From assembly GCA_905221605.1 (NCBI GenBank), contig CAJNDS010002735.1, forward strand, positions 235,523 through 299,522: DNA of 64,000 nucleotides. The letters are read 5' to 3'. The notes below the pieces were generated by a model that did no database searches, was not told the origin of the DNA, and saw only the letters and a program-made list of their open reading frames with translations. Shown here piece by piece: positions 45,216-57,379 of this stretch. The stretch's first letter is position 1, and the number at the start of each line of letters is the position of its first letter. The stretch is from Symbiodinium natans (Eukaryota; Sar; Dinophyceae; Suessiales; Symbiodiniaceae). The translations under genes and the position numbers were made by a program.

Positions 45216-46860
45216 GAAGTGTTTGGTTGATGTTGTGTGGCTTTGTTAGGCCGTATGGCTGACGTGCTCTTTTTGTTCTCCGCATTGTGCCACACCATGA
45301 GGAGTCGCCTGGGTTTTAGTCAAATCGGTTTCAGGCACAGTGAAGCTGCGCAAATCTTTTTGCTTCTGTTGATTGTCGACACCGGCCGACATTAGCTGCC
45401 AAGCGTTGCATTGGTTCCTGATGTGTAGACGAATGCTTATAGTGATGCTCTCCAGCGCCTTTTTGGGTAGCCAAGGTCGTTTTTCGTCGTGCTTGGAGTG
45501 GGTGCCGCCCTCGTGGATTCCTGGATGCTGACGTGGAAGGTGTGCGCAGAGCCCTGCTGACAGGTGCCGATGATGTATTCGTGTTGCATGACGCTGGCTC
45601 CTCATACTTGAGTTGTCCTAAAGTCTTTAGGTTCTTTCTGGAAGCTTCTGGAAAGCTACGTTTGCCTGAAACAAGGTGTGGGTCCTCTCGCGGGTAGGCT
45701 GCTCAGAGCGATGGACTGTTGGGTGACACACAGCCGTGTGACAATGCAATATGATTCGGCCTGCCCTCCTCTGAGACCCCTATGCCCTAAGCAAAGCACA
45801 GTAACTAGACGTGACGAGCGTGAAGATAACGTCGCTGGCCCAGAGACCCAGAGACCCAACCGTGGCCCTGCCCAGCGCCACGGCACGGGGGAGATGGCCC
45901 TGGCGCGGCGGCTGTGGCTCGACACAAATTTGCAGCTTTCCCTTGGTTGGAAGGTGTCTGGATGGATTCTTCTATTTGTTTAACACTGATGTTTAAACGA
46001 TGCACGTCGTCCGCCTCGGCCCGGCCCACTGGAGGAACCTAGGGTTGAGGGTTTTAGGATCGACGTAGTTGCAAAGATTGTGTTGAGAAGGTCCGTAGCC
46101 CGCCCCCCCTTACCCCGTTCCCCGCTGCGGCCGGCCCGGCGCTTTCAAAGGAGGGGAATAAGGGACTCTTGCAGGGGTTTCTGACGTTGAGGGGTGTTTC
46201 CCTCCTGGCGAAGAGGTGGTCGATGTACTGCAAAGCCGGAATGGCGATCTTTGCTACTTCTGTCGGGGCCCCAGAGCTACTCAGTGAGCGCGGATTGATT
46301 GCACAATCCAGAGGCCACCACCGCCGCATCCTTCTTCGCCAACCTGGCAAGGCCCTGCACACGAATGCTGACAGAGAGGATTGGGGGATTGGGCGCGTAG
46401 ACAGCCTGGTGCCCAGTTCCATCGGCCCGCTGCGGCAGTTCGGCTTCTTCATGGGTGCCTGCATCACAGCAACTTGGCGCGGCAAGCTTTGAAATCCAAG
46501 AAGCGAGGCTCCAGCTTGGTATTAGAAACAGAAAGCACGCAAGCCAATGAAACCCCAGCTCGGCGCATTGCTAGGCCAAGTGCAACCGCCCGAAGGATTC
46601 CGTATGAGTCCATGTGGTGCAAAAAACGTGTCGGTTTGTTGCTGAAGCAAGTGGGCCCTGGGCCTCTGCTTCATGCACTTTATCTACCACCATGTATCCC
46701 TCACGTCCATTGCCTGCCGGGAGCTATGCAGCGTGCAAGAGGCTTCTCAGCTCCGCTGACTGTACCAACTCACAGTACAGCTATGTTAATTGTAAACGCT
46801 TGCGCGCGCCGCCTCGGCAGCCGGGCCGGCCCCAGGACAGGAAAGGAGGAAGAGGGTTTC
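45216..46860. other. Region without recognisable genes
   Basis: Several + frames (45.7-46.0 kb and 46.17-46.49 kb) are open and moderately protein-like but show no motif and overlap equally open minus frames. A short TTGAGGGTTTTAGG element lies near 46045. Confidence 0.4.
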
Positions 46861-46867
46861 GCAAAAA

Positions 46868-47125
46868 AAGGGAGGGGGGGGGGGGTGGGGGGGGTGGGGG
46901 GGGTGGGGGGGTGGGGTGTGGGGGTGGGGTGGGGGGGGGGGGTGGGGGGGGGGGGGGGGGGTGGGGGGGGGGGGGGGGGGGGGGTGGGGGGGGGGGGGGG
47001 TGGGGGGGGGGGTTTTTGAGGCACTCCCCCTGTAGGAGCCACCCAAAGCGGGACCCTCCACGGCACCGGTTTGCAGCTCCTCCAAGAAATTGGGGGGGGT
47101 CCCCACAGGGCGGGGGGGGGGGGGG
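46868..47125. repeat. G-rich tract
   Basis: From 46876 to 47014 the + strand is almost only G with single T interruptions. A second shorter run of 13 G lies at about 47111. It mirrors the C tract at 15.8 kb on the opposite strand. The Gly/Pro frames here are artefacts. Confidence 0.95.
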
Positions 47126-47799
47126 TGGCGTCAGAAAATTTGGCATGGGGGGAAGGGTTGGGTTAGGAGGAAGGAGGCCCGATCCGGGTCTGCTTGTTCC
47201 AGACGCTCTCGGCAGGAAGCCGAGGCGAATGTGGTCTCCAAGGTGAACTGGGTCCTGGTCGCGGTCATGCAACTGGGCCGGGAAGGGCTTTCAGCTTTCC
47301 GGCATTTCTGCTCTAGACACCATGTCATCGGACTCATGGAGTTACGGCACTTTGTTGTGATTGCCTGATTGCTGGAACGGATCGAACCAAAAACCAGCAG
47401 AGGTATCCACTTATATTGGTGAACTACGAGCGGTCCACTTGCAAAGGTATCTTGGCTCTTAGAGCACGCAGATCACTAGGGTTATACCTGTCCTCCATTT
47501 CCAGCATGCTCTGCTGTGGACGCCCCAAGGCGCTCTGCTTGAAGCGGAGCAATCTTCGCCCATGGAGGCAGGTCCAGCAAGCCAAGCAGAAGCATGACCT
47601 GGGACGGCCTTGAAACAGCAAACCGCTTGGCATTGACTTGTGCATGGCACACGCCGTGCGCGTGTCTCTGCCATCCAATCGCGAACCTTGACGTGCGAGA
47701 CCACCGAAACAAAGGGGTTTAGTTCATGTTTTGGGTTCAACGTGAGATTCAAGAAGCGAGTCGAAGAAACATAGTCACGACATTCTCCTGGCCCGGTCT

Positions 47800-48065
47800 C
47801 CTGTCTGCAGAGAGTCCCGCCGAGTCACTGGATTGCCCGTCCCCAGAGAATCCGCAGAGAATCCTGGTGAGTATTTTTCTGCAGCTCCCACCCCAAAAAA
47901 CCCCCACGGAGAGTCCCGTGCAGAGCTGCCCTCCAGGTAAACCACCCAGTATCCCTGGAGTGCCTGCCCACGGAGAATTTTCATTGGGAGAATCCTGGGA
48001 GTATCCCTGGCGCGCCCACCCACAGAGAATTTCTCTTCCTAAACCCTAAACCCTAAACACCAGGA
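47800..48065. repeat. Diverged AGAGAATCC / CCCACGGAGAGT repeats and telomere-like end
   Basis: The phrases GGAGAGTCCC, CAGAGAATCC, GGAGAATTTTC and GGAGAATCCTGG recur at irregular 30-60 bp intervals, alternating with GTATCCCTGG. The stretch ends in CCTAAACCCTAAACCCTAAA (about 48038-48057). Confidence 0.6.
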
Positions 48066-48502
48066 GCAGCTGGTCGACAACCAGGGATCAGACGTGGACG
48101 TGGAGGAGCGCAGGGCCTTTCACCAGCTCATTCTCTGCAGGATCCCCACGCCCAATTAATGTATAACGAGGGTACCTGTACTTCGGGAGAGAATCGGTCC
48201 ACCAAGGCAAAAATGTATAACGAGGGTGGTGGTGATGTTGATGTTGGAGTTGCCGATGTTGCAGGGGTTCAAGCTGCGACATTGCCCTTGCAAGATGCAG
48301 ATATGTTTCAGCAACGCCTGGAAGACAGTCGCACGTGCAAGAACGACAGACACATGTAGAAGTGCATCATAATCCATGCCTCACTCCGCATCCGTGCCGG
48401 TTCCCTGTTCGATACGGGCAACACGAGCAGACAGTCTCATTGGATCTCAGCTCCAGGCTCCAGGCCTTGGTCTTCTGAGGTACATCCCCAACATTGTAGA
48501 AG

Positions 48503-48556
48503 GGAGGCGGGGAATGTATGGGGGGGGGGGGTCCGTCATACATTCTGCGGCTCCCG
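48503..48556. mobile_element. Small foldback element with G-run loop, copy 1
   Basis: The arms GGGAGGCGGGGAATGTATG and CATACATTCTGCGGCTCCC pair at 16 of 19 positions around a run of G. A second copy follows about 157 bp downstream. In addition GATACGGGCAACACGAGCAG is repeated at 48411 and 48619, so a larger segment is duplicated. Confidence 0.5.
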
Positions 48557-48658
48557 GAGATGGGTCCAGATGCCGTAAGGTCGCAGCTCTGGGAGGTACA
48601 TGCCTAGCTTGGTGGGTAGATACGGGCAACACGAGCAGACAGTCTCATTGGTGTAGTA

Positions 48659-48714
48659 GGGAGGCGGGGAATGTATGGGGGGGGGGGTGTCCGTCATACA
48701 TTCTGCGGCTCCCG
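48659..48714. mobile_element. Small foldback element with G-run loop, copy 2
   Basis: The same arms and G-run loop as the copy at 48503, with GTGTCC in place of GTCC after the G run. It is preceded by GTAGTA against GTAGAA in copy 1; no certain target duplication. Confidence 0.5.
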
Positions 48715-49099
48715 ATGCAGCTCCATGAAATAGGCCCCCTGTCGCCCATGTCCCAATATCTCAGTTGTAGGAGGCAGCCCCTGGATTTCTGGGGAGCTTT
48801 CATTTCTCCGGGCCTTAGCAGATCCCCGCAGCAGACCACGTGCCCAAGCAACTTCTCATAGAGATTCACACTTTGTCACCAACTCTTTTGCCTACTCAGG
48901 CATCGTAGCTCGTAGTTCCGTTATTAGGTGCTCTTCCCAACTCACGCCTGAAAGGCCCACGGGGGGAACGGCCTTTTCAGTGATGACTAGCGACCGAAGA
49001 GCACAAAGGCAAAAAACGATCACATGTCTTTAGGGTTCGTTATGCATTTCTCCTGGCCTGTTAAACCCAGGAAATTAATGTATAACGAGGGTAGGGGGT

Positions 49100-52000
49100 C
49101 GTAAGTAGGAGTTAGGCGTAGGGATTCTGCAGGCACTACATGGGGGTTTACGACAATACGGGGCCCCTAATCGAGTCCCCCTAACTTCGAAAAAAGCGAG
49201 CTTCAGTGGCTCGATCGCTGCCAGTCTGGGTAGGGTTGACAAGCGTGAATTTAACGCCAGTTCTTCCGAGACATTGCATCGCCAAGACGATGCAGCGCCT
49301 TTTGCCCGCAAACTCCAGACCCGACGAGACCCGACGGCGTCCCTTCCTCCCTTGAGGACGTTTCCGGCTCTTCTCCAGGCGGTTCGACGATCATTTCCTA
49401 GGGTTTGCGAGCTGTGAAGATTTGAAAGCTTGAAGTTTCAGAGGTTTGAGAGCTTCGAAGTCTTTGCATGGCTTTTGGAAGGGCTTTTGGAGTGCGGGTT
49501 TGATCAGTTTGCTGCATGCATTGTTGCAACATGCAGGCTTGTGGTTGAGGTTCGGATGGCTTTCTCCGGGTCTGACATGTCCAAGGAGCGGTTTTGGTTT
49601 GTGAGGGCAGCCGGGCTTCGGCCTTCTGCCTTTTGTGCCGAACCCGCGTTGAGGGCTTCGGCCTGCCGTGCCGAACCGCGTTTCTTAGTCCCGGGCTTCG
49701 GTGTTATCTTGACTTCTCATTGAGCAAATCGTGCCAGGTCCGTCGCCAGACGTCGTCCGGCGAGCCTCCTCCAAGGTGGCAGCTCACTCGAGCTTGCACT
49801 ACATGTGTTTTCTTGCGGCATGACAGGTCGCAAATCTGAGTCTCTCTCTTAAGAATCCGGCGCGATGCGGTTCTCCCGACCAGGGCATGCTCAGCGGAGG
49901 CGGCCTTGCATTCAAGGCACGCAGCGCCAAAAAGTTTGGGCCCAAAGGGCCTTGCTCAGGGTTTTATGACTGACAAGCTCTGTCCAGATCCTGGCGCTTG
50001 GCATCAGTTTGCTGGGTGCCAGCGTTCGGGGCTCAGAGGTTCAAAAGGGCCACTCTTGTTTGAGAATGTTTGAGAATCTCCTTGAGAGTCTTCTCACAGA
50101 GTGACCGGGTCCAGGGAAGCGTGTTCGCTCTCCAATCGGCTGCCGGGGGCTTACAGCCAAGGTGCATGATCAGGAGCAGACTTGATGGGCTTGATTCAGG
50201 ATTGTCGGAAGGAAGGAAGAGTCATGACAAGGATTGACCAACATACCGCGTTGATCCAGATCTAAACCATGACATGTAAATTGTGTCGAAGAGATCAGGG
50301 GCCTCAACACATCTCAACCGCAGTTTATGGGATACCGTTCATGCACTTTGTTCATCAGGGATGGGCACCGGATGAGTGCTGTTATTAACATGGCGAGAGG
50401 CTGCGAATGGTTTCCTTGTGATCGGTGGATCGCTTGTCCGTGGGGGGTGAAGGTGCCGTGTACAAGGATGTGAAAGGACGCGAGAGCTGAAAGAACATGA
50501 ACTTGATCTCTCTATTGACTGCCGCCCATTCTGGATCGGCGGTGGCAAGATGCGGCAAGCCTGTGAGCTTCCCTGAGGTTCGCAACCTGCGCCCTTCGAA
50601 CGGTTTGCCCAAGTTCTTCCCACAGGACGCCGGAAGAGAGCTACTTGCAGCTGCAGTCCTCTCCAGGATTGAAATCGACCGCCATTGCAACCAGCTGCAA
50701 CTTGACAGGACAGCAACCTTGGTGGCTTGCAGGAGCTTCAAATGTGACTCGGCAGCCATGATGCACAACCTTTACTGGGAAGATAGGTTGTGAAGTTGTG
50801 AATCGACTTGCTTCAAGCCGCTGTCCAATGTCCAATTAGTTCTAGCCCGGCATCAGGCGACTCTGAGTGAGAGTCTTTAAGTTTCGAGCCGCACTTGAAG
50901 GCGGTTCGGCAACGAGACCAGCATCGCTTCGATGGACACGGGGGCCTGATTGCGTCATTGCAAATTGCAGCCGGCAAGTCTGAGGTATCCCACTGGCAGC
51001 ATAGCCTAGCTGTTCTGAATCGGTGGGTTTCTGCCAGATCAGGAGCTCAAGATGTGCCACGGCACGGCGCAGGCCGCCGGGGTTCCATGTGACGGAGGGC
51101 GTGGGCCTCAAGAGGCCTCAAGGTGCATGGGAAGCATGTTGGGGCCACGAGTTCATGTCATGGTTTAGGGGCTTAGCGATGTTTGGGGATGTTTTGGGGA
51201 TGTTTCGGGGATGTTTGGGGATGTTTAGGGACGCTTCCCCAAGGCCAAAGCAGGAGCCGGCGGAGCCCCCACCTCTCCACTTGCCAGGAGCCCAGGCCTT
51301 GTATGGTTTGCTCGGAAATAGGGGGTACCCTTTTTGGGGGTCCCTTTAAGGGATTTTTATTCTATGTGGGGTAGAAGAGGGGCACCCCTACTTTGGGCAA
51401 TACCCGCATGCCATCTTTTCCTTCTTGTTTTTGGACTTCCTCTTTAGCGCTCGTTTCGTCAATGTTTGCTTCTTGCTCTTGTGATCCTGCCTCTCTGCTT
51501 TGGCTTGTCTTGGCATTCTGAGGCCCGGCCACTTCCCCAGCTCCCCTCCCACGACCACACACTGGACACCGCCGCAACCTCATCTCAAAGCCTCAGCTGC
51601 CTGCGAAGATTAAGCTCATGGCTCCATGAGCCGAGAAACCTGGTATAGCCGAGCGGCGAGATGACACGCCCAGGTCATGGCCACAGCGTCCGCACCCACC
51701 GACACATTCATCGTACCCACAACCGCACCCGCCACGTCCTAAGAGCTGCGCACCCCCCTCAGATGTGGCTCTGGCGCTTGAGAGCTGTTGCTCTTTCGGT
51801 GTCGCAGACGGTTGTGTGCAGGGCTTGCGGACTCTGAGTTTCCAGGGAGGGGACCCAGGACCACCATGACACCGACAAGACAGCCCGTTCCTGGAACCTC
51901 CAGAAGGCCGAGTCGAGTGCTCTCAGCGTGCTAGACTTCATCTTGGTCAGACTCAGGATCTTCTTCAATAACATGACCAAATTCAGAATCGGGATCCTCC

Positions 52001-52600
52001 TGAAGGATTTCATGTCCTTTAGAATCTTTAAAATATTTGCGTGCTCTGAGAGTGCTCTCTTTGAAGATTTCTCGGCCCCCGATGCTGGGGGTCAACTTCC
52101 CATGCCCCCCATGCCCCCGAGGCCCCCAAAGCCTGCGCCAGCGCGGCCCTCGCCCCCGGCACCGGTGACCGGCTAAGCTTTCACTTCAAGTTAGTAGATA
52201 AGAAATCATAATATGTGTATAGGGAGGCAACGTCGTACTTTAAGACAATATGTAGGGAACACTCCAGGCTGCCAGTCACTTCGACCTGGCGCTGAAGGCA
52301 CGGAGTGTTTTCATCAGACCTTTGTCTTCCTCTGCTGCAACCAAGAGTGATATTTTCCTTCATGTGCCTTGGACGGGCTGACTTGATATCCACGCTAGTG
52401 CTTGCTGCATGGCGGCTGCTTTGCCTCGCCTTTTCTGTTACTTCACCCTGTCCATGTGGTATACGCATTCACAGTTCAGGTCAAGGGCCACTCGTATGCC
52501 GACATCAAGGACGCATGTCCGGCTTATCCTGGTAGGAACGCCGACTCCGCATAGGAAGCTGAAGCCTTTCAATCGATGGCCTCATGGCTTCTCAGGAATT
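49100..52600. other. Region without recognisable genes
   Basis: Repeats of GGGGATGTTT (51180-51232) and two GGGCTTCGGCCT/TGCCGAACC phrases (49610-49680) are present. A + frame ending at 52176 has a Pro-rich tail (LPMPPMPPRPPKPAPARPS) and might be a last exon, but its upstream half is Phe-rich and unconvincing. Nothing else could be assigned. Confidence 0.4.
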
Positions 52601-52605
52601 TGAGG

Positions 52606-53245
52606 ATGTCGTGCACGCTGGGAGCTCAGGTAAGCTGTGCGGGGTGCCTTTGGCGCCAGTGCCGTGTGGAACAGGAGCAGATCGTGACTGGCTTGCGACT
52701 GCAGCCTGACGACGTCAGCTTGGACATTATCAAGGTACATGTCCGGTGATCTTGCAACTACTTGCATGGTTGCAAGACAGTGGTCAGTTCTGGGAGGTGA
52801 TCGACGGTCGTCGACTGCAAGAGGGTCAGTATGAGGCCTTGACACTCGCTTGTTGCTTGTTGTGTTTGTGCATGTGCTTAAGACCTTCCTTAGCCAGGTA
52901 ATGTTGCACTTCAAGCACGCCACCCCAGAAAAGGACGGAGATGGAAAGAGCAGGCAGTGTAAACCATAGTGTGCGGCAAGTGCCACAAGTTCTAGGGCAG
53001 AAAGAAGGGAACATGTAGGGAGAGCCTGCCCACGCAGCGAGGAGCGCCAGATCCGACAGTATCTGCATGAACACGGGGAGATGCTTTCCCTGCTCGGCGC
53101 AGAGCTGGAAGAGGTGCGCCGGACAGCAGCAATGACTGAACAGATGGCTGCAGATGTCTGCAGAGCCGCTTTTGATGCCCAGGCTTCGGCGACTGCCAGG
53201 CGCGCGCTCTTCTCGGATTACTGCTGCACGCACAAGATAAGTATC
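52606..53245 (+). CDS. Hypothetical coiled-coil exons
   Basis: About 52662-52734 reads QEQIVTGLRLQPDDVSLDII and ends in AAG|GTACAT, a good donor. From about 53030 a long open stretch reads SEERQIRQYLHEHGEMLSLL and continues as GAELEEVRRTAAMTEQMAAD and a helical, Ala-rich part up to the start of the 11-bp repeat. The heptad-like pattern suggests a coiled coil. Family unknown. The exon may run into the repeat or be spliced at CACAAG before it. Confidence 0.4.
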
Positions 53246-53255
53246 GGGTCGTTTG

Positions 53256-53517
53256 CTGCGCTCGTGCTTCGCTCGTGCTTCGCTCGTGCTTCGCTCGTGC
53301 TTCGCTCGTGCTTCGCTCGTGCTTCGCTCGTGCTTCGCTCGTGCTTCGCTCGTGCTTCGCGCGTGCTTCGCTCGTGCTTCGCTCGTGCTTCGCTCGTGCT
53401 TCGCTCGTGCTTCGCTCGTGCTTCGCTCGTGCTTCGCTCGTGCTTCGCTCGTGCTTCGCTCGTGCTTCGCTCGTGCTTCGCTCGTGCTTCGCTCGTGCTT
53501 CGCTCGTGCTTCGCTCG
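53256..53517. repeat. 11-bp minisatellite (TGCTTCGCTCG), about 23 copies
   Basis: Nearly perfect tandem copies of TGCTTCGCTCG; one unit at about 53360 has GCG for GCT. Because 11 is not a multiple of 3, all three + frames encode the same 11-residue repeat (LRSCFARASLV) and all three minus frames encode KHERSTSEARA. Hence long open frames exist in all six frames without any gene. Confidence 0.95.
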
Positions 53518-54384
53518 CCGGCGCAGTCTAGCCCCAGCTGCCAAAGCAAAGAAGCTGCTCCTTGTCAGGACGACGCACCCTGGGACGTCAACGCTGCGAC
53601 CGCAGATGCCAACACGTATGCCCTCGCACACAACTCTGCCCAGTATGCACCGACCAACGCCACCACCACCCAGACACAGTCAAACAACATCACGGACGCA
53701 GCCAGAGCATCATCAGCCTACCACCGTTCCATCAACACAGTCGACGCTGACTACCTTGGCGTCAACCATGCCCACGACGACAACACTGAAACCTGCAACT
53801 GCACCGCACGCACCGCACTAAGTTCAATGCAGCGGTTGACATTGTACGCAGCAGTCGTAGCTCATCGCTGTTAAGCCCACAATGTCAGAGCTCTCCTCCC
53901 AGGCAAGCACAGCAGCCTCCACGTCCAGGCCAGAATCCGAGTTTCCGTGAAATGGGGAAGAGGTGAAGGTTGAAGTGGGTTGAGGGGGGGGTCGCTCGCT
54001 CAAGCTTCCCCTCGCCGCTCGCAGCTGCTCGCCTTCCTAGGCCAGCCACCACTTTGCCTGCACTGAGCTCAACTGATCTCAACTTGGGTCACGTCGAGGC
54101 GTTTTCGAGCTGCATGAGAGCTGCTGGTTGCGGCGAGGTGCTCCACCTCCAGCCACGAGGAATGCCTCACGACCGTCTGGCACCGTGAATAGTCATCCTG
54201 AGTCATCAGCCCATCTCAGGCTGCTGTGGAGTGATGAGTGACGATGTTCGTTGTGTGGCATCGTGCTGTAGGTCAGGCAGTCATCCACGTTCTGCTGGGC
54301 GTTCGGAAGGCAGGATGAGATGGCCGTTAAACGTTTCACATTGTGAAATTCAGCGGGCTGACTCAGTCGCCTCTCGACAGTGTG

Positions 54385-56265
54385 AGGTCAGTGGCAGCAG
54401 CTATGCCTACGAGATGGATCCCACCTTCGACCTTTCCCGACGCGAGGAGCGCTTCACCGTTTGGTCGCATGACCTAGACCCTCGCGAGCAGTCGCAAGAG
54501 CCAGAGGCGCAGCTCGCGGTCGTCGAGTTCTGTCGGCGCCTGCGTTGGGAAGCGAAGCTCAAGGCAAGAATCGGAATATGCCAGAGACGCTAGAGCTGAG
54601 AGCGGGATCGGACGGTGTGCTTGAGCTCCAAGACGACTGTGGGCCCTAGGTTGTGAAGGGGCAGTGGAACTGCTGGCCTTCCATGCTGAAAGCAGCTCGC
54701 ATGCACTTTGGATTTACAGAGTCGCACAGGGTTCCGAAGAGCGCTCCGAGTTCTCGGAGCTCCTTCTGTTCCTTACCCTTCCCTTTTCTTGGAGAGAGAG
54801 AGGGCGGGCAAGTGCGCTGAGGATTTCCTACAGTGGCTGACCCAGCTTCCTGTAGTGGCAGGTCCGGTGCATGTGAGCTACGTCCCAAACAAAATGCTCG
54901 TACCTGCCGGCCAATCCTCCTCCTCCTCCTCCTGCAACACGTTCTCTGTTCCAGACTCTGGAACTAGAGACGTCAGGTTCATCAGGCTGCTGTTTCCGCT
55001 GACTTGCTGAATCAATTAGCTGGCCTTGCGCAGTCCTTGCTGCTTCCTGAGGCACAGAGGCGAGCAGTTCCCCACATATGCAATCTGGCCGGCTGTGCAA
55101 AGGTTTCTGGCGCAGGCCCGAAGAGCCTCCACACACTTCGCTTGGACTTGTAGCAGTGGCAGCACAGGCACCAAGCGAGGCGGACCACATGGGCCTGGCA
55201 CCATCCTCGGCAGCCATCTTCTCCGGCGGAGATTCTATAAAGGGTGCTGCTACTCCGGTCCCTTTGGATGCTGTCTTTGTCACAACGAGGCAGATGACGG
55301 CAGCGTGGCGTGGCCGGGAGCCCTCCAACAAGATGTTCTGAGATTATCCTCATGACTTCTTGCTCTTATTAAATACTGCTGATATCTCCAGAATACACCC
55401 ATATGGCGGCGAGCGGTTGGCACAGGTCAGAATGATTCATCAGTCTGTGCGGAGTTCTGTTGACAAGTGACATACACGGACAAGCTCAAACAAGGTTGAT
55501 GCGTCGTCAGGCTCAGGCAAATGTACTGGTACCTTTATGTATTGATAGTGTGCAGATCAGATCGTGCTCGGTTGCTACCCAAAGCTGCAAGACAGACCTT
55601 GCCGGCAGCGCCAACAGAATGGTCTCACATAAGTTCAATGGATTTTGCTAAGAAGGAAGTTGTCCCTGCAAATTCACACCCTTGCCCTTGCCAGAATTCC
55701 AGAGGGTGTGGAAGGAAATTTCAAGCTCAGGGTCCAGTTGGACTACCGCGTGGAGTTTGACATCTGGAGCTCTGGTCGCCAGGTGCAGCCTTTGCCTCAG
55801 CGCTTTGCTAGGCAACCTTCGGTTTTGCGTGTCCGTGTGTCCGGCGCTGTCCCAGCATACCCCGACGGGGGAATCGGGATCCCAAAGTGAGCTGGACATC
55901 CTTCGTCCATAGTCGGGTCTCATACAACTCGAGTTATTTGAAGGCGAAGGCTCCGAAGCCCTTCTGAAGTGCAATGAATCTCCGTATGCCGCCACGCAGT
56001 CTACCTGCGTAGCATCAATGTTGTATAGGCTCCTTGTAAAAGAGTTGGTGAGTGTTTGTCTTGGGCGTCCTTTCGGGGATACTAGCAACACAGACCCTCT
56101 TCTGAAGATCGCCGCGGGGAGCGGTTTTAGAAGCATCCGGCACGTTGCGGACCCCTCTCGCATTCTTGCGGAGCTCTTCAGAATTGGGACCTATTCACAG
56201 TATCTCTATAATGAACTCCCGTGGACTGCAGGCCCTACATGGACCTCTGGGCTGCCCACTTAGAG
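54385..56265 (+). CDS. Putative multi-exon gene of unknown function
   Basis: Several + strand stretches look like exons: about 54385-54575 (YAYEMDPTFDLSRREERFTV followed by an acidic, then Arg-rich part), 54812-54905 (CAEDFLQWLTQLPVVAGPVH), 55012-55110 (ADLLNQLAGLAQSLLLPEAQ), 55650-55810 (LQIHTLALARIPEGVEGNFK, then LRVQLDYRVEFDIWSSGRQV) and 55914-56263. The last is 116 codons without a stop, including FEGEGSEALLKCNESPYAAT and HVADPSRILAELFRIGTYSQ. Composition is amphipathic and unlike the surrounding frames. No known domain was recognised. Exon borders are approximate, and more than one gene may be involved. Confidence 0.4.
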
Positions 56266-57379
56266 CTCCATGCCGTGTGCCCAGCCCTCTGCAGACGTCT
56301 GTCTGGTTCTCTGAGGAGGACACCGCCACGCGCGTCTTCCGTGAAGTCACAGCGAAATATCGAGGTCAGCGGGATGCTTCGTTCTTGCATTGACTCAACC
56401 TCTTTCTGTCAAAGGGCAAGTTGTGGCTGATGTTGCCAATAACATGTCATATTTGAAGGGTAACCTGCAGCGTGGTGACTCCGACCATGTGCACGTGCTC
56501 ACGCAGCAGCAGCACCCGACAACACGCAGATGACACACACCCTAGCTTTATCCTTCAATCTTCGAGAAGGGCAGGGAAGAATGTCTTCCAGCAACAGTAG
56601 TTTCTGAAGGGATGCCAGTCTGCGGCTCATGGCCAGCCTCAGCGCTCGCCAGCTGCTGAACTCGTTACAGTTTGGAATTTGCGTGATCGCCTCCCATCTA
56701 CATTTGTGCCGTGTGCTAGGCACTTTTCAAGGCTTCGTTAAGGAAGGCAGAGATCCGATTTGTGAAAAGCTCCAACCTCTGAGGACATCCGCGCCGTGCG
56801 CAAAGCCGCAGGCGGGTCTGGCTTGCATCCTGGAGATGCAGTCAAAAAGCTGCAGGAGGGGGTCGAGACAGCTAGACCGTTAGACCAGACGAATTTGGGA
56901 GACAGGTTGACTCGAAAGAAGAGTCTTTAAAAGGTGTCAAAGTACGCAGGACCTCGGCTTGAATGTCATTCTGGTGGTGTATGATGATGGCGAAGACGGC
57001 GAAGAGGCCTCTTCCAGAGCGGGAAGTCGGGTGCGTGCTTTGTTCCTCTCTGTATTGCCATAGCAAGCAAGCTTCATGTTTCCTAATCGCTCCATCACCC
57101 TCATTCTCCGAGCAGCCACCTCAGATGATCATCCTCAGCTGACTGGGTAGCTGTCTTGGCCCAAAGTTTGGGGCCCAAAGATTTGCGCAGGGTCTCCCAC
57201 CGTTTCGGTGTTCCCCGAGTGTTTTGAATGTGGCCAACCCCCTGCTCTTTTGGAGTACTTTGGAAAGATACTGGAGGTTCTGCGTAAACCATGCTGCAAT
57301 CGGTGGAAACGAGGCGTAACCTGTGTATAGCAGAATAGGAGACCTCACTGTCCTACACTTGTCCACTATATATGTCCTA

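Larger units (their letters stand above)
48155..49096. repeat. AATGTATAACGAGGGT direct repeats
   Basis: The 16-mer AATGTATAACGAGGGT occurs at about 48158, 48211 and 49077. In two of the three cases it is preceded by ATT. The first two copies bracket about 37 bp. They may be footprints of a small element. Confidence 0.7.

Noticed and set aside
46381-47272. Gly-rich and Pro-rich frames of 100-210 codons
   Set aside because: By-product of the G-rich tract.
53081-53874. Frames of about 200-250 codons running through the 11-bp repeat and a Thr/Pro/His-rich 3' part
   Set aside because: The repeat keeps every frame open, so length is not evidence; only the coiled-coil part before it is retained.
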